Numbered from the stretch's first letter, positions 1 to 8,722 are shown. The stretch: 64,000 bases of DNA from Planctomycetota bacterium (GCA_029550525.1 JAKPHF010000070.1:62001-126000), one strand, 5' to 3'. Notes: generated by a model not told the origin, from the sequence alone. Numbers and translations: made by a program.

Positions 1-1
1 G

Positions 2-157
2 GCTGACCAAGACCGCCAGATGGTGAGCGACCTGGGCTTGGAACTGGCCCGTTATCGGGACGACATGCCGGCCGGCGATTCGCATCACGACCAAACGGCC
101 GGCAGGGGGGCTGCCTCCATTCGCCTCCCCGTGCTGTCGGCCAACGCAAGAGTATGA
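2..157 (+). CDS. 3' end of an unidentified gene, cut by the window edge
   Basis: An open frame enters from the left edge and encodes 51 residues before a TGA at 155-157. That stop overlaps the ATG of the ketoacyl synthase gene (ATGA overlap), the usual sign of translational coupling within an operon. The visible part (for example QDRQMVSDLGLELARYRDD) has no motif I recognise. The position just before a ketoacyl synthase suggests a fatty-acid or polyketide-type operon partner, but that is inference. The reading frame is supported by the tight overlap and by high third-position GC. Confidence 0.5.
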   Translation, partial: ADQDRQMVSDLGLELARYRDDMPAGDSHHDQTAGRGAASIRLPVLSANARV

Positions 158-1506
158 GCGAGTCCGTGTTCGTCACCGGTCTGGGGATCGTCTCGCCGGC
201 CGGGTGCGGCGGGGGGGTGACGTTCTCCGCACTGGCTGGGGGCGGGCGATTCATCCGGCGTGTCGACGATCCGCTCATCGCCGGCGGGGAGGCGGTTTGC
301 GCCGGACAGCTTCCTGACTTCACGCCCCCTGCCGGGACGGAATATCGCGACCGCGTGTGCCAATTATCCGTCGCGGCAGCCGAAGAGGCCTGGGCCGCCG
401 CCGGTCTGGCCGAAAAGTCTCCACCCCCTCCGCGGGTGGCCGTTTCGTTCGGCACGAGCAAGGGCGGCATCCTCGCCTTCGCCCGGGTGCTTGATCATCT
501 CCAACCAGTTCTACATCCCTCTACAGGCCTCTTAGTACCAGGATATGCCACTGCACAGAACTACCTCCGATCAGAGGTTTTTGCCTCTGATTGCCGCCAT
601 GTAAGAGGTATTCAGAACTACCCGCATCCAGAGGTCTTTAGCTCCCGCAGCCTGCAATTGCTTCTATCCGACGTTCCACCGGACGCCCCCGCCCGGGCCC
701 TGGCTGCCCGATTCGGCGCCGCCGGCGACGTCCACGCCACCGTCGCCGCCTGCGCCACCGGCACGCTGGCCGTCATCCGCGGCGTGCAGATGCTTCTGGA
801 CGGCCGAGCCGACGTGGTCCTGGCCGGCAGCGCCGACGCCTCGCTGCACCCGCTGTGGTTTGCCGCTTTCCGCCAGATCGGCGTGCTGGCCGCCGAACAC
901 CCGCAACGCGGCCCGGCCTGGGCCTGCCGTCCGTTCGATGCGACTCGCGAGGGCTTTGCCGTTTCCGAAGGTGCGGCCGTCCTGGTCCTGGAGTCCGCCC
1001 GGTCGGTCCGGCAGCGCGGAGCACGGCCGCTGGCTCGGATCCGCGGTTATGCCATGGGCGGCGATCCGGCCGGCCTGACTCAGCTGCGCCCGGACGGCGT
1101 GCCTTTGGCCAGGATCGCCCAAATCGCCTGCGACCGTGCCGGCGTGAACCCAACCGGGCTCGCCGCCATCCAGGCCCACGGCACGGGCACGCCGGCCAAC
1201 GACCCGGTCGAGATCAATGCCATCCGACGATTGTGCGGCCACGCCGCCGCGGAAATACCGGTCGTCTCATTCAAGGGAGCGCTGGGCCATTCGCTCGGAG
1301 CAGCCGGGGCAGTCGAACTGGCGCTGGCCGTCCTGGCTATCGAACACCAGACGCTCCCGCCCAACGCCACATTGATCGAGCCCGACGAGGCGTTGGGCGA
1401 GGTGTGCCTGCCGACGATCGCCCGAGAGCTGGCCCCCGGAGCGATCCTCAAGACATCCATGGGCTTCGGAGGGCACATCGCGGCGGTGGTCCTGGACAGT
1501 CCGTAG
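154..1506 (+). CDS. beta-ketoacyl-ACP synthase family protein with an in-frame insertion
   Basis: This 450-residue thiolase-fold condensing enzyme should catalyse Claisen condensation of an acyl thioester with malonyl-ACP in the cytoplasm. The Cys-His-His triad is visible: C200 in VAACATGTL, H342 in QAHGTGTPANDPVE and H379 in SFKGALGHSLGAAGAVE. The C-terminal SMGFGGH glycine-rich stretch is also present. The family is usually about 410 residues. The excess of about 40 lies between the GTSKGG segment (residue 100) and the FGAAG segment (188), where the DNA falls to about 50 percent GC and contains a direct repeat and a palindrome (see the 491-670 entry). Because the reading frame and catalytic residues survive, the gene may still be functional. 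It could be a FabF, a chain-length factor-like protein or a secondary-metabolite synthase; the retained Cys argues against a chain-length factor. Confidence 0.9.
   Translation: MSESVFVTGLGIVSPAGCGGGVTFSALAGGGRFIRRVDDPLIAGGEAVCAGQLPDFTPPAGTEYRDRVCQLSVAAAEEAWAAAGLAEKSPPPPRVAVSFGTSKGGILAFARVLDHLQPVLHPSTGLLVPGYATAQNYLRSEVFASDCRHVRGIQNYPHPEVFSSRSLQLLLSDVPPDAPARALAARFGAAGDVHATVAACATGTLAVIRGVQMLLDGRADVVLAGSADASLHPLWFAAFRQIGVLAAEHPQRGPAWACRPFDATREGFAVSEGAAVLVLESARSVRQRGARPLARIRGYAMGGDPAGLTQLRPDGVPLARIAQIACDRAGVNPTGLAAIQAHGTGTPANDPVEINAIRRLCGHAAAEIPVVSFKGALGHSLGAAGAVELALAVLAIEHQTLPPNATLIEPDEALGEVCLPTIARELAPGAILKTSMGFGGHIAAVVLDSP
491..670 (+). repeat. in-frame low-GC insertion with a 57-bp direct repeat and a palindrome
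   Basis: Inside the ketoacyl synthase gene, GC falls to about 50 percent (85 of 170 bases counted over 491-660) against roughly 70 percent on both sides. Two imperfect copies of a unit beginning CAGAACTACC start at 556 and 613, 57 bases (19 codons) apart, and match at 24 of the first 32 positions. They encode QNYLRSEVF and QNYPHPEVF. A palindrome at 571-590 pairs TCAGAGG with CCTCTGA around a 6-base loop, and extends to about 10 pairs with one wobble. CCTCTTA at 528-534 can pair with TAAGAGG at 602-608. The exact borders cannot be set without homologues. Confidence 0.7.
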
Positions 1507-1598
1507 GCGATTCGATGGCCGCCGGATTCGCCCGCCCTACGCCCAACGCAACATAAGATGCATTATCGGACGTTCAGCGGGGGGCTTAGGGGGCTGTG

Positions 1599-1626
1599 TT
1601 GAACCGTCCGGCAAAAACGGTATCCT
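1599..1626 (+). promoter_or_regulatory. possible sigma-70-like promoter
   Basis: TTGAAC at 1599-1604 and TATCCT at 1621-1626 are separated by 16 bases and lie about 60 bases before the GTG start at 1688. The -10 match is only four of six, so this is a weak call based on position and spacing. Confidence 0.35.
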
Positions 1627-1687
1627 ATTGTGGTTCGAGCGCCCGTCGCCAGGATGGCGACGGAGTTCAGTGGTCCGGAGGTGGCCT

Positions 1688-2605
1688 GTGGCTAAGTCGA
1701 AGTATTCGCCCGCCCTGTTCGAGGTAATGAATCGGCAGAAGGATACGGGCAAACTCGGCGTGCCCAAATGGTGGAAGCCGGCCGGCCCCCAGGCCGAGGC
1801 CGGCAAGACCGCTGAGAATCGAAACGTGAACACCGTGCCGGCGACGACCGCATCTTCGGTGTCCGCCCGGCCGGATCCAGCACCGTCGGTCGCCCCCTCG
1901 GTGAGCTACGCCGACGGGTCAAACGACGGCTCGAGAGCGGTCGGCTTGGATCACAGCGCTCCGCCGCCTGGTCGTTTTCCGGGCGTTCGGTTCGAGGATG
2001 GGCGAATCTACTTGTCCTTGACGCCCACGCACGCGGCAGTTGTCTGCGGTGCCTTGCTGATTGTGGTGCTGACCGCGTTTCAGGCCGGCCGCGGGTTCAA
2101 TCCTGGTGTACCGGCCGCCGCCGGCCCGGACGAACTGAGATCGGTGCTTAACGACAAGCCGAACGCCGCCGTGCTCGATCAGCCGACCGGGAAAACCGAC
2201 TCGCCGCCGAGCCGTGCGACGGCCGGCGTCGGGGTCCCGGTCCGTGGCGAAAAGGCCACCGAGGTCCAGCCGCCGGCGCCGCCCGAGGAACTGCAGCCTG
2301 GATTGACATACGTCTTGCTGGACAAGTACCCGCGGGACGCGCTGAAAACGGCGGAATTCGTGCAAAAATGGCTCGCCGAGAAGCACAATATTCAGACCGT
2401 GTTGCGTCAGCGGCGGGACTCGTACTGGCTGATCGGCAAGACGGGCTTCGACTTTTCCATCGAGGGCGAGTCGGCCCGGTGTGACCAGTATATCGAGCAG
2501 ATCAAGAGTCTGGGCAGGGATTGCCGAAGAGAACTCATTCGGGCTCAATTGCCGGTGTACGGTTTTGCCAGCCCGATGAAGTTCAAGCTCGATCCAGCCC
2601 AATGA
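1688..2605 (+). CDS. single-pass membrane protein with a soluble C-terminal domain, function unknown
   Basis: I chose the GTG at 1688 because GGAGG at 1677-1681 lies six bases upstream; this gives MAKSKYSPALFEVMNRQ and 305 residues. The N-terminal part contains a PKWWKP motif and a Pro/Ala/Ser-rich linker. One hydrophobic helix follows at roughly residues 115-135 (AAVVCGALLIVVLTAF), then a second linker, and then a folded domain from about residue 200 (PGLTYVLLDKYPRDALKTAE). The domain architecture (short cytoplasmic head, one helix, periplasmic domain) loosely recalls SPOR-type proteins, but I cannot confirm that family. It lies upstream of the small basic protein gene in the same direction, about 100 bases away. 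Function is not assigned. Confidence 0.75.
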   Translation: MAKSKYSPALFEVMNRQKDTGKLGVPKWWKPAGPQAEAGKTAENRNVNTVPATTASSVSARPDPAPSVAPSVSYADGSNDGSRAVGLDHSAPPPGRFPGVRFEDGRIYLSLTPTHAAVVCGALLIVVLTAFQAGRGFNPGVPAAAGPDELRSVLNDKPNAAVLDQPTGKTDSPPSRATAGVGVPVRGEKATEVQPPAPPEELQPGLTYVLLDKYPRDALKTAEFVQKWLAEKHNIQTVLRQRRDSYWLIGKTGFDFSIEGESARCDQYIEQIKSLGRDCRRELIRAQLPVYGFASPMKFKLDPAQ

Positions 2606-2708
2606 AGTTCGAGCTCGAGACACAGGTAAATGCGACCTGGAAGTCGTTTTTGTGTCGGACGGAAGCGCTCCTGGCGAGTCCGCCGGCTATTTGAGGAGAA
2701 GATTCGGA

Positions 2709-2927
2709 ATGTCGATCGATCGTTCGCTGAAGACGGCCGGCAACCTGGCCCGCCATCGTAATGTGTTGACTCGCGCCGAGCGCATCGTCAAGCTCAAGGA
2801 TCTCGAGCGCTGGGACGAAGGCAAGAGCCCGTTCGGCCTGCCCAAGGTGGCCAATCGCAACCTCAAGGTCGGCAAGAAGTCCAAGAAGAAGGAAGAAGAG
2901 GCCGCCGGCAACGAGAAGAAGAAGTAA
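2709..2927 (+). CDS. small basic protein of the PVC superphylum (TIGR04137-like)
   Basis: The product is 72 residues, very rich in Lys and Arg, and begins MSIDRSLKTAGNLARHRNVL. It ends in a run of Lys and Glu (KVGKKSKKKEEE followed by NEKKK). The MSxDxSLK start and the RNVLTRAERI segment match what I remember of a short family restricted to Planctomycetes, Verrucomicrobia and Chlamydiae. The family has no established function that I know of; the charge suggests nucleic-acid or ribosome binding. The ATG at 2709 is favoured by a GAGGAG stretch about ten bases upstream. This gene is the best single taxonomic marker in the window. Confidence 0.85.
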   Translation: MSIDRSLKTAGNLARHRNVLTRAERIVKLKDLERWDEGKSPFGLPKVANRNLKVGKKSKKKEEEAAGNEKKK

Positions 2928-2997
2928 CACGCGTCGTTCGAGCCCTGCGCCGCGGCCGGCCGGCCCCGGATGGGCTTCGAACCAGGCCGAGGGTTGC

Positions 2998-4125
2998 ATG
3001 GCAGAATTACGCCCCGAACGGTTTCTTTCTCAGCGCAGCCGGTCCGTCGATGCCAGCGGTATCCGCAAGGTCTTCGACTTGGCCGCCAAGCTGGAAGATC
3101 CCGTCAACTTTTCCATTGGCCAGCCGGACTATGATGTACCCGCGTCTGTCCGGCAGGCCACTATTGATGCTATTCAAAGCCGCAAGAACGGCTATACCGT
3201 CACTCAGGGCATAGCCCCCCTGCTGGAACGCGTCCGCGGCGACCTGGAACGCGAAAACGGCTGCTCGCCGGCTGTCCTGGTCACCTCGGGCGTGTCGGGC
3301 GGGATTCTGCTGGCCCTGATGGCGCTGCTTGACCCCGGCGACGAGGTCGTCATCGGCGATCCGTACTTCGTGATCTACAAGCACGCTGTCAAGCTCGTCG
3401 GCGGTGTGCCCGTGTTCGTCGATACTTATCCCGACTTCCGGTTCCGGGTCGAGCGATACGAGGCCGCCGTTACGCCACGCACGAAGCTCATGGTGCTGGC
3501 CTCGCCGAGCAATCCCACCGGCGTGGTGCTGAACGCCGACGAGTTGCGGCAGGCGGCCGAACTCGCCGAGCGGCACAACATCATCCTGCTGGTGGACGAG
3601 ATCTACAACCGGCTCGCCTATGACGCCCCCTGCCCGCCGGCCCTCAAGCACGCCCCCCACCGCACCCTGCTTCTGCGCGGGTTCGGCAAGAGCTACGGCA
3701 TGACCGGCTGGCGCATGGGCTACGCCGCAGGACCGGCCTTCCTCATTGAGGAGATGACCAAGCTCCAGCAGTACACGTTCGTGTGCGCTCCGAGCATCGC
3801 CCAGTACGGCGCTCTGGCCGCCCTCGACGCCGATATCAGCGGACACGTCGAGGAGTATCGCCGCAAGCGCGACCTCGTCGCCGAACGGCTGGGCGGCACG
3901 TTCGAACTGGCCCGACCCGGCGGAGGTTTTTACTTCTTCCCGCGGGTGCCGGCGCGATTCCCCAACGCGACCGCCTTCGTTGAAGAGGCTATCCGCAACA
4001 ACGTGCTCATTATCCCGGGGTCGGTGTTCAGCCAGAAGGATACCCACTTCCGGTTGAGCTACGCGACTACGAACGACAAGATCGAGCGCGGTTGCGAGAT
4101 CCTGTGCCGCATCGCCAAAGGGTGA
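2998..4125 (+). CDS. class I/II pyridoxal-phosphate aminotransferase
   Basis: This 375-residue fold-type I aminotransferase is of the aspartate aminotransferase superfamily. The PLP-binding lysine is K231 in GFGKSYGMTGWRMGY. N172 lies in the SNPTG motif, D200 and Y203 lie in VDEIYNRLAYD, and the substrate-carboxylate arginine is in FRLSYAT near the C-terminus. The N-terminal FSIGQPDYDVP motif is typical of the I-gamma or MalY/PatA type subgroup. Substrate cannot be read from sequence; aspartate, aromatic amino acids and diaminopimelate-pathway substrates are all possible. The start ATG follows a GAGGG stretch. A heptad-repeat array begins seven bases after the stop codon. Confidence 0.92.
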   Translation: MAELRPERFLSQRSRSVDASGIRKVFDLAAKLEDPVNFSIGQPDYDVPASVRQATIDAIQSRKNGYTVTQGIAPLLERVRGDLERENGCSPAVLVTSGVSGGILLALMALLDPGDEVVIGDPYFVIYKHAVKLVGGVPVFVDTYPDFRFRVERYEAAVTPRTKLMVLASPSNPTGVVLNADELRQAAELAERHNIILLVDEIYNRLAYDAPCPPALKHAPHRTLLLRGFGKSYGMTGWRMGYAAGPAFLIEEMTKLQQYTFVCAPSIAQYGALAALDADISGHVEEYRRKRDLVAERLGGTFELARPGGGFYFFPRVPARFPNATAFVEEAIRNNVLIIPGSVFSQKDTHFRLSYATTNDKIERGCEILCRIAKG

Positions 4126-4131
4126 TGATCG

Positions 4132-4159
4132 AGCTGTGAGCCATGAGCTGTGAGCTGGA
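4132..4159. repeat. heptad-periodic array (AGCTGTG type)
   Basis: Four consecutive 7-mers lie just after the aminotransferase stop: AGCTGTG, AGCCATG, AGCTGTG and AGCTGGA. The same word family in opposite orientation occurs at 6171-6198, on the far side of the next gene. Confidence 0.7.
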
Positions 4160-4202
4160 AATGACAGCGCTCGATGGCCGTGGCAATGGAGCCTGATTCG
4201 GC

Positions 4203-6038
4203 TTACGGGCAGATCGTGCGGTATTGGCCGCCCGGGCCACTGTAGCACGCCAGGAACTCGGCCACGTCCGCTTCGTCAACATCGTCGTCGAAGTCGATCC
4301 GTGCGATCCGGCAGGGCTCACTGACCTGATCGTTGCCCGCTCCGCTCAGGCACGCCTGAAGAATCCCGAAGTCCGACTGGTCGATGTCGCCGTCCAGATC
4401 GAAGTCGCCGCGGCTGCGCGTGATGAAAAAGGCGATAGCCTCGTCGTCCGGTGCCGGATAAACGGCATTGCCCGCACGAATCCGGTAGTAGTACTTCGCG
4501 CCCGGAATCAGCCCGGCCAATTGCACCTGGTGCATCATGGTCGGCGTGGGCAATTGGACGGTTTGTCCATACGCCGTCGTCGTGCCGTAATCCACCACCG
4601 ACGGGCCGGGATTGCTGGTGTGCCACCGAAGCGTGGCGGTGGTGTGGCTGACCGAATCCACGGCTGCATTCATGATCTCATCCGGCCCCTGGCTGTACCC
4701 CAGGTAGAAATCATCCACCAGATGGGCGGTGAGGCTCAGCTCGGGCGAGTAAAGCAGGTGCATCGCCACGCTGATATTCACCCGGATCTTTTTCGTGCCT
4801 GCGGGCGGCAACAACTGAAAACGCGGATTGTAAGCCTCGCCGGCATTCTGGTCGGTCTTGCACGTGTTGATGACGTTCGCGGCGACAGGCCATTTGATCG
4901 TGTGCTGCTCCGAGCTGATCACCTGCAAGTTCTCGTCGAGGTACTGCAACACAGCGCCGATCCGCCCGCCGCGGTGACGTAGCTGGGCCCGCTTGTCCGG
5001 GATGGCCGTGTCCTGCAGCCAGTAAAACATGAATGTCATCGGGCTCGGCGGCCTTTCTGAGACGTCCACGACCTGGCTGAACGTGAACGCATCATCAATC
5101 CAGGCTCCGTAGACGTACGTTTCGTATCCGTACGCTCGCCGTCCGCCCCAGTATGGCCGAAACGTCCCGTGATCGATGTTGGGCCCGTAGACGTTCCGTA
5201 TATCGAAAGGGGTTTGGCCGTTTTGAGGAAACGGATATTCCGCCGGACGCGTCCAGCCGACAAAGCTGGCCACCACGTCGTCCTGCTCGAAGTTTCCGTT
5301 CACGAGCAGGTTGGGCGATTGGATGATTGCGAAGTGTGCATTGTCCACCGCCACTCGTGTGTTGAAGTTGCCCGGTCCTGCAGGTCCGAACCACGTGCTG
5401 GCCCATGCCCGGAAACGCATGCCCGTCGCACCGTTCGGCACCTTCCCGAAACCGCTCACTCGCACAAAGCGGTATGGCTCGCCGGGGTAATCCAGTGACG
5501 CGTGATGAATCTCCAGCGCGTTCGACTCTTTCCAGTTCGCCGGATCGGGGTCGGAATAGAACAGGATATCCCAGCCCCCCGCCTCATCCTTGTGATCCGC
5601 GCCCGTGTCGTCGTCGAGGCCGGCGCCCCCTACCCACACCCACGCTTCATACACCTCTCCGCCCGAGAAGCTCAGACCGGTCAGATCCTGCTGAAGAGTA
5701 ATGCGACCTTTGTTCTGCGTGGCGCCCGGTCCCTCATAGCCGGTCGTACCCGGCGTGAAGCCGAGCGGCCGTTCCGCCACCATCTCGGCGGGCGCCGTCC
5801 AATCGCTCGCGTCAAACCGCACCGATGCCGGCCCGAAACCATATTCCTTCCAGGGCGAATGCGGCAGGGGCTTCCAGTAACCGGCGGCCTGGTCGAAGTA
5901 GTACTGATCGAAACCAGGGTCCGATAGCAGGTTGTTCCACCCCAGGCAGATGCGGGGCGCCGCCCCTTGGATCAGGACACTCAGGATAGTCGCCTGCAGG
6001 ATGAAAATGGTGCGACGGGCAGGATGCGGCTGCTTCAT
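4203..6038 (-). CDS. secreted multidomain protein with fibronectin III-like domain and dockerin-like EF-hand pair
   Basis: The product is 611 residues. It starts with an export signal (MKQPHPARRTIFILQATILS, then a hydrophobic stretch), followed by about 400 residues of beta-rich sequence resembling carbohydrate-binding jelly rolls (NLLSDPGFDQ near the mature N-terminus, NLLVNGNFEQDD in the middle). A fibronectin type III-like domain spans about 455-535 (TATLRWHTSNPG, GAKYYYRIRAGN). The C-terminus carries two EF-hand-type loops, DFDLDGDIDQSDF and DFDDDVDEADVAEF, each followed by a Cys in LQACLSG or LACYSG. This planctomycete-type dockerin resembles cellulosome dockerins, but no cohesin gene is visible here. 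No catalytic domain is evident, so a binding or matrix role is likely. Confidence 0.8.
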   Translation of the reverse strand: MKQPHPARRTIFILQATILSVLIQGAAPRICLGWNNLLSDPGFDQYYFDQAAGYWKPLPHSPWKEYGFGPASVRFDASDWTAPAEMVAERPLGFTPGTTGYEGPGATQNKGRITLQQDLTGLSFSGGEVYEAWVWVGGAGLDDDTGADHKDEAGGWDILFYSDPDPANWKESNALEIHHASLDYPGEPYRFVRVSGFGKVPNGATGMRFRAWASTWFGPAGPGNFNTRVAVDNAHFAIIQSPNLLVNGNFEQDDVVASFVGWTRPAEYPFPQNGQTPFDIRNVYGPNIDHGTFRPYWGGRRAYGYETYVYGAWIDDAFTFSQVVDVSERPPSPMTFMFYWLQDTAIPDKRAQLRHRGGRIGAVLQYLDENLQVISSEQHTIKWPVAANVINTCKTDQNAGEAYNPRFQLLPPAGTKKIRVNISVAMHLLYSPELSLTAHLVDDFYLGYSQGPDEIMNAAVDSVSHTTATLRWHTSNPGPSVVDYGTTTAYGQTVQLPTPTMMHQVQLAGLIPGAKYYYRIRAGNAVYPAPDDEAIAFFITRSRGDFDLDGDIDQSDFGILQACLSGAGNDQVSEPCRIARIDFDDDVDEADVAEFLACYSGPGGQYRTICP

Positions 6039-6170
6039 AAACCCTCCCAGGTTTGGTGCCCTCCTGCTGATTGTACCGTGTCACTGACCCGAATTAAACC
6101 CCTTTAGCTGGCACTTTACGCAACATGCCCGTGCCATCCGGCCGGGTCGGCTGTGACGCAGGCGATACGG

Positions 6171-6198
6171 CTCATGGCTCAGAGCTCACAGCTTCCCT
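6171..6198. repeat. heptad-periodic array (CTCATGG type)
   Basis: The 7-mers CTCATGG, CTCAGAG, CTCACAG and CTTCCCT follow in phase. Read on the minus strand this is the same word family as 4132-4159, so the two arrays form inverted flanks around the dockerin-tailed gene. Confidence 0.7.
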
Positions 6199-6272
6199 CA
6201 AACCACAAACGAGGGTGCAGGTCGTTGCGACCCGCCCCCTCGCTTGCTGAGGCGAAGGGAGGATTTCGTTTC

Positions 6273-8324
6273 TTACCGCTCGAACGCGCCGACGTCGGCC
6301 TTGGCTCCGCGCGGCCTGTTGTTGGCATCCACGGGCACGATCGCGTCGAACCGGTCCACGAGAGGCGAATCCGCGGCGGGAATCCCGCTGCCGTCCACTT
6401 TGCGGTCACCGGTGGTCAGATTCGTGCCTACTTGCACGTCGCCGCCGACGAAGTGGTTCGAATCCCATTCCGTCCAATCGATCTCGGCCCCGCCGTCGCC
6501 GAAGAAGGCGAAATCGCATCCCTTGACCGACATGTTCGTGATCCGGCAAGGAGTTTTGGCCCCGCCCTGATATGACTCCTTCATGAAGCCCATGCCCTTG
6601 CCGGCGAACGTGCAGTGCCACCACAGGAGGTGATCGACCATTCGGCCCCAGCCGCCCCATCCGTGCGAGTCCGGCAGCATCTCGGTGTACACGTTCACGA
6701 ACGCCATGCCCTGGGCCATGCTCGGCGGGCTGTTGATGTCCGCCCGGATGAAGATGCTCTGATACTTCAGGCCGGTGGCGACCAGGTTGTAGACGATGAC
6801 GTTATCGTCCTTCTTGTTGTACGGGTTGCCGCCGGCGTGCTGCCAGAGATCGGCGTGAGCGCCCGTGCCCAGCGGGTCGATGTCATCCACCACGCAGTTG
6901 ATCACCAGCGGCACATTCTGAAACGCGTCGTCGCTGATGGTGTGGATGGTCAGGTTGCGGCACAGCACCGAACCCGACGTCGCCTGATGCACCTGCGTGA
7001 TCGACGACTCGGTGTAATAGAGCGCAGCGTACTCGCTGGACAGCGGATGCGAAGTCGTGATCCCACGGCCCGAACCGATGAGGCTGCAGCCGTCGGCCCA
7101 CACCATGCACTGCGTACGGTCGTTGTACGACATCGCCAGCGTGCCGGCGCCCTTCAACGTCAGGCCGCGCAAGGCAATCTTACGGGTCGGCACGATTCCG
7201 CCGGGCAGCAACACGGTGTTCTCATGCGTGCCGCCCGCCGCCGTCGTGATGGTCAGCCATTCGTTGTCGCAGGCGATTGAACCTCCCACGCCGCCGCTGC
7301 TGCACGAGTGGTTGCCCGGCGTGAGCCGCACGATGCCACCGTCCGCGTTGTCGCCGAGGCCCAGCGCAGCCCGGTGCTTGCGAATCGCGTCGATGGCACG
7401 GCCGATGCTCGCGAACGGACGGCTCGGATCTTCCACCGCCCCGCTGCCGTCGTTGCCTTGCGGACTCACCCACGCCTGCACCTGCGGCAGGCTGCCCGTC
7501 GGGTTCACCACCAGCGGCAGTGCGTCCAGTCCGACGCCCCCACCGTCCGAGTCCTTGTTGCGATAGCCGCCGTCCCAACCGTATACCTCGGCCTCGATGG
7601 TGACGGGGCCGTCGCTGGTGAAATCGCTGCCGTTGATCGGCATCCAGTATTCGTACGTGCCGGTCTGATCGTTGAGCGTCATCTCGGAAACATCGACCGG
7701 ATTCGGACCGGTATAGCCCTGGCCGATCACCGTGAAACGCACGTGAGAGATGCCATACTTCGAGAACGCCACCACGCCGATCTTGAGCGTGCTTCCGGCG
7801 TTGATGCGCTGATAGGGCACCACGTTCCAGCGAGCGATCGGCTTGAGCTGCGTCTGAGGCACGTCCACCTTGGGTGTCGTGTCGGGCAGTGGCTCCGGCG
7901 ACGGGGCCGGTTCGCGACCGCCGCCCGGCTCTTCCGTGGTGGGCTCGGGAATGGGCGCGGGTATGGGCGAAGCCGACTCGTCCGAATGCAACGCGCCGGT
8001 CGGATCGTTCTCCGAGCCACCTGGATCGGCCTGGCCGGCACCTGTCTCGGCTGGGATTGCCGCTGGCGCATCTGGCGGCGGAGCGGCGTCGGGCCCTGCC
8101 TGCTCACCTGCATCCGCGGGCACGTCGTCCGCGGCGTCCGTCGCCGGCGCCAGGTCCGACTCCATGATGGGCGCTGGCAAGTCCACGCAGCTCTGGCCTG
8201 ATGCGGCCACCAGCATCAAGACACTGACCAGCCCCAGCCAAGCGAACCATGCACTCGTCTTGATCCTCTTGTGGTCTTGATATCGGCGGGTAGACGGCGT
8301 CAGAGGTGCGAGAAGCGTCTGCAC
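6273..8324 (-). CDS. exported right-handed beta-helix protein
   Basis: The start used is the GTG at 8324, five bases after GGAG; an upstream GTG at 8330 overlaps the ribosome binding site. The product is about 683 residues. Its signal peptide (WLGLVSVLMLVAASGQSC) resembles a lipoprotein signal, but the residues before Cys are not a good lipobox. A Pro/Ala/Glu-rich linker of about 120 residues follows, then a beta-sandwich region, and from about residue 290 a pectate-lyase-like parallel beta-helix that starts WVSPQGNDGSGAVEDPSRPF. The C-terminus ADVGAFE is the usual ending of planctomycete beta-helix proteins. It is probably a surface polysaccharide-binding or polysaccharide-degrading protein. 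No catalytic residues could be picked out by eye. Confidence 0.8.
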   Translation of the reverse strand: MQTLLAPLTPSTRRYQDHKRIKTSAWFAWLGLVSVLMLVAASGQSCVDLPAPIMESDLAPATDAADDVPADAGEQAGPDAAPPPDAPAAIPAETGAGQADPGGSENDPTGALHSDESASPIPAPIPEPTTEEPGGGREPAPSPEPLPDTTPKVDVPQTQLKPIARWNVVPYQRINAGSTLKIGVVAFSKYGISHVRFTVIGQGYTGPNPVDVSEMTLNDQTGTYEYWMPINGSDFTSDGPVTIEAEVYGWDGGYRNKDSDGGGVGLDALPLVVNPTGSLPQVQAWVSPQGNDGSGAVEDPSRPFASIGRAIDAIRKHRAALGLGDNADGGIVRLTPGNHSCSSGGVGGSIACDNEWLTITTAAGGTHENTVLLPGGIVPTRKIALRGLTLKGAGTLAMSYNDRTQCMVWADGCSLIGSGRGITTSHPLSSEYAALYYTESSITQVHQATSGSVLCRNLTIHTISDDAFQNVPLVINCVVDDIDPLGTGAHADLWQHAGGNPYNKKDDNVIVYNLVATGLKYQSIFIRADINSPPSMAQGMAFVNVYTEMLPDSHGWGGWGRMVDHLLWWHCTFAGKGMGFMKESYQGGAKTPCRITNMSVKGCDFAFFGDGGAEIDWTEWDSNHFVGGDVQVGTNLTTGDRKVDGSGIPAADSPLVDRFDAIVPVDANNRPRGAKADVGAFER

Positions 8325-8484
8325 TGGCACTCCTTTCCTGCCTCAAAGGTCGTCGCGAGCCGCGATGAACGGCGAGCAATGTCCGGATTCAGAAAACCGA
8401 GCGAACGACTGCCCGCAAACCCGGTCAAAGGGCGGGGCATGGGGTTGAACTTCAATCCTCTCAACCGATCGACGGCAGCTGGGC

Positions 8485-8575
8485 CGTCTCCCCACATACG
8501 ACCTCCCCCACCACGGGTTCGGGGACTCCCCTGTCCGAAGCCTGGGGGTGTGTAGTCGGCTCCGCTGGGGAGACG
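8485..8575. repeat. extended inverted repeat in the upstream intergenic region
   Basis: Perfect 10-base arms, CGTCTCCCCA at 8485-8494 and TGGGGAGACG at 8566-8575, enclose 71 bases that can themselves partly pair (GGAC with GTCC, TTCG with CGAA). The element lies in the roughly 400-base gap between the start of the beta-helix gene on the minus strand and the small membrane protein on the plus strand. I see nothing else assignable in this gap. Confidence 0.5.
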
Positions 8576-8722
8576 CGTTGGGGAGGTAATTCGTCCAGAT
8601 TGGCCGGATTCAGGGTGCTAAGAAATCCGGAGTCATTTTGGGCTCGGCTCAAACCGATGTTGCAGGAATGGGGCGCACGCGGCTCAAAAGTGTGGTATAG
8701 TCAGTATGGAGGTACTCTTGAC

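Noticed and set aside
491-670. Ketoacyl synthase considered as a frameshifted pseudogene
   Set aside because: The frame is intact through the insertion and all three catalytic residues follow in register.
6273-8324. Beta-helix protein called as a lipoprotein
   Set aside because: The residues before the Cys (SGQS) do not fit a lipobox, so only general export is claimed.
8600-8722. Longer 88-residue form of the small membrane protein
   Set aside because: The upstream ATG has no ribosome binding site, and the GTG at 8723 has a good GGAGG at proper distance.
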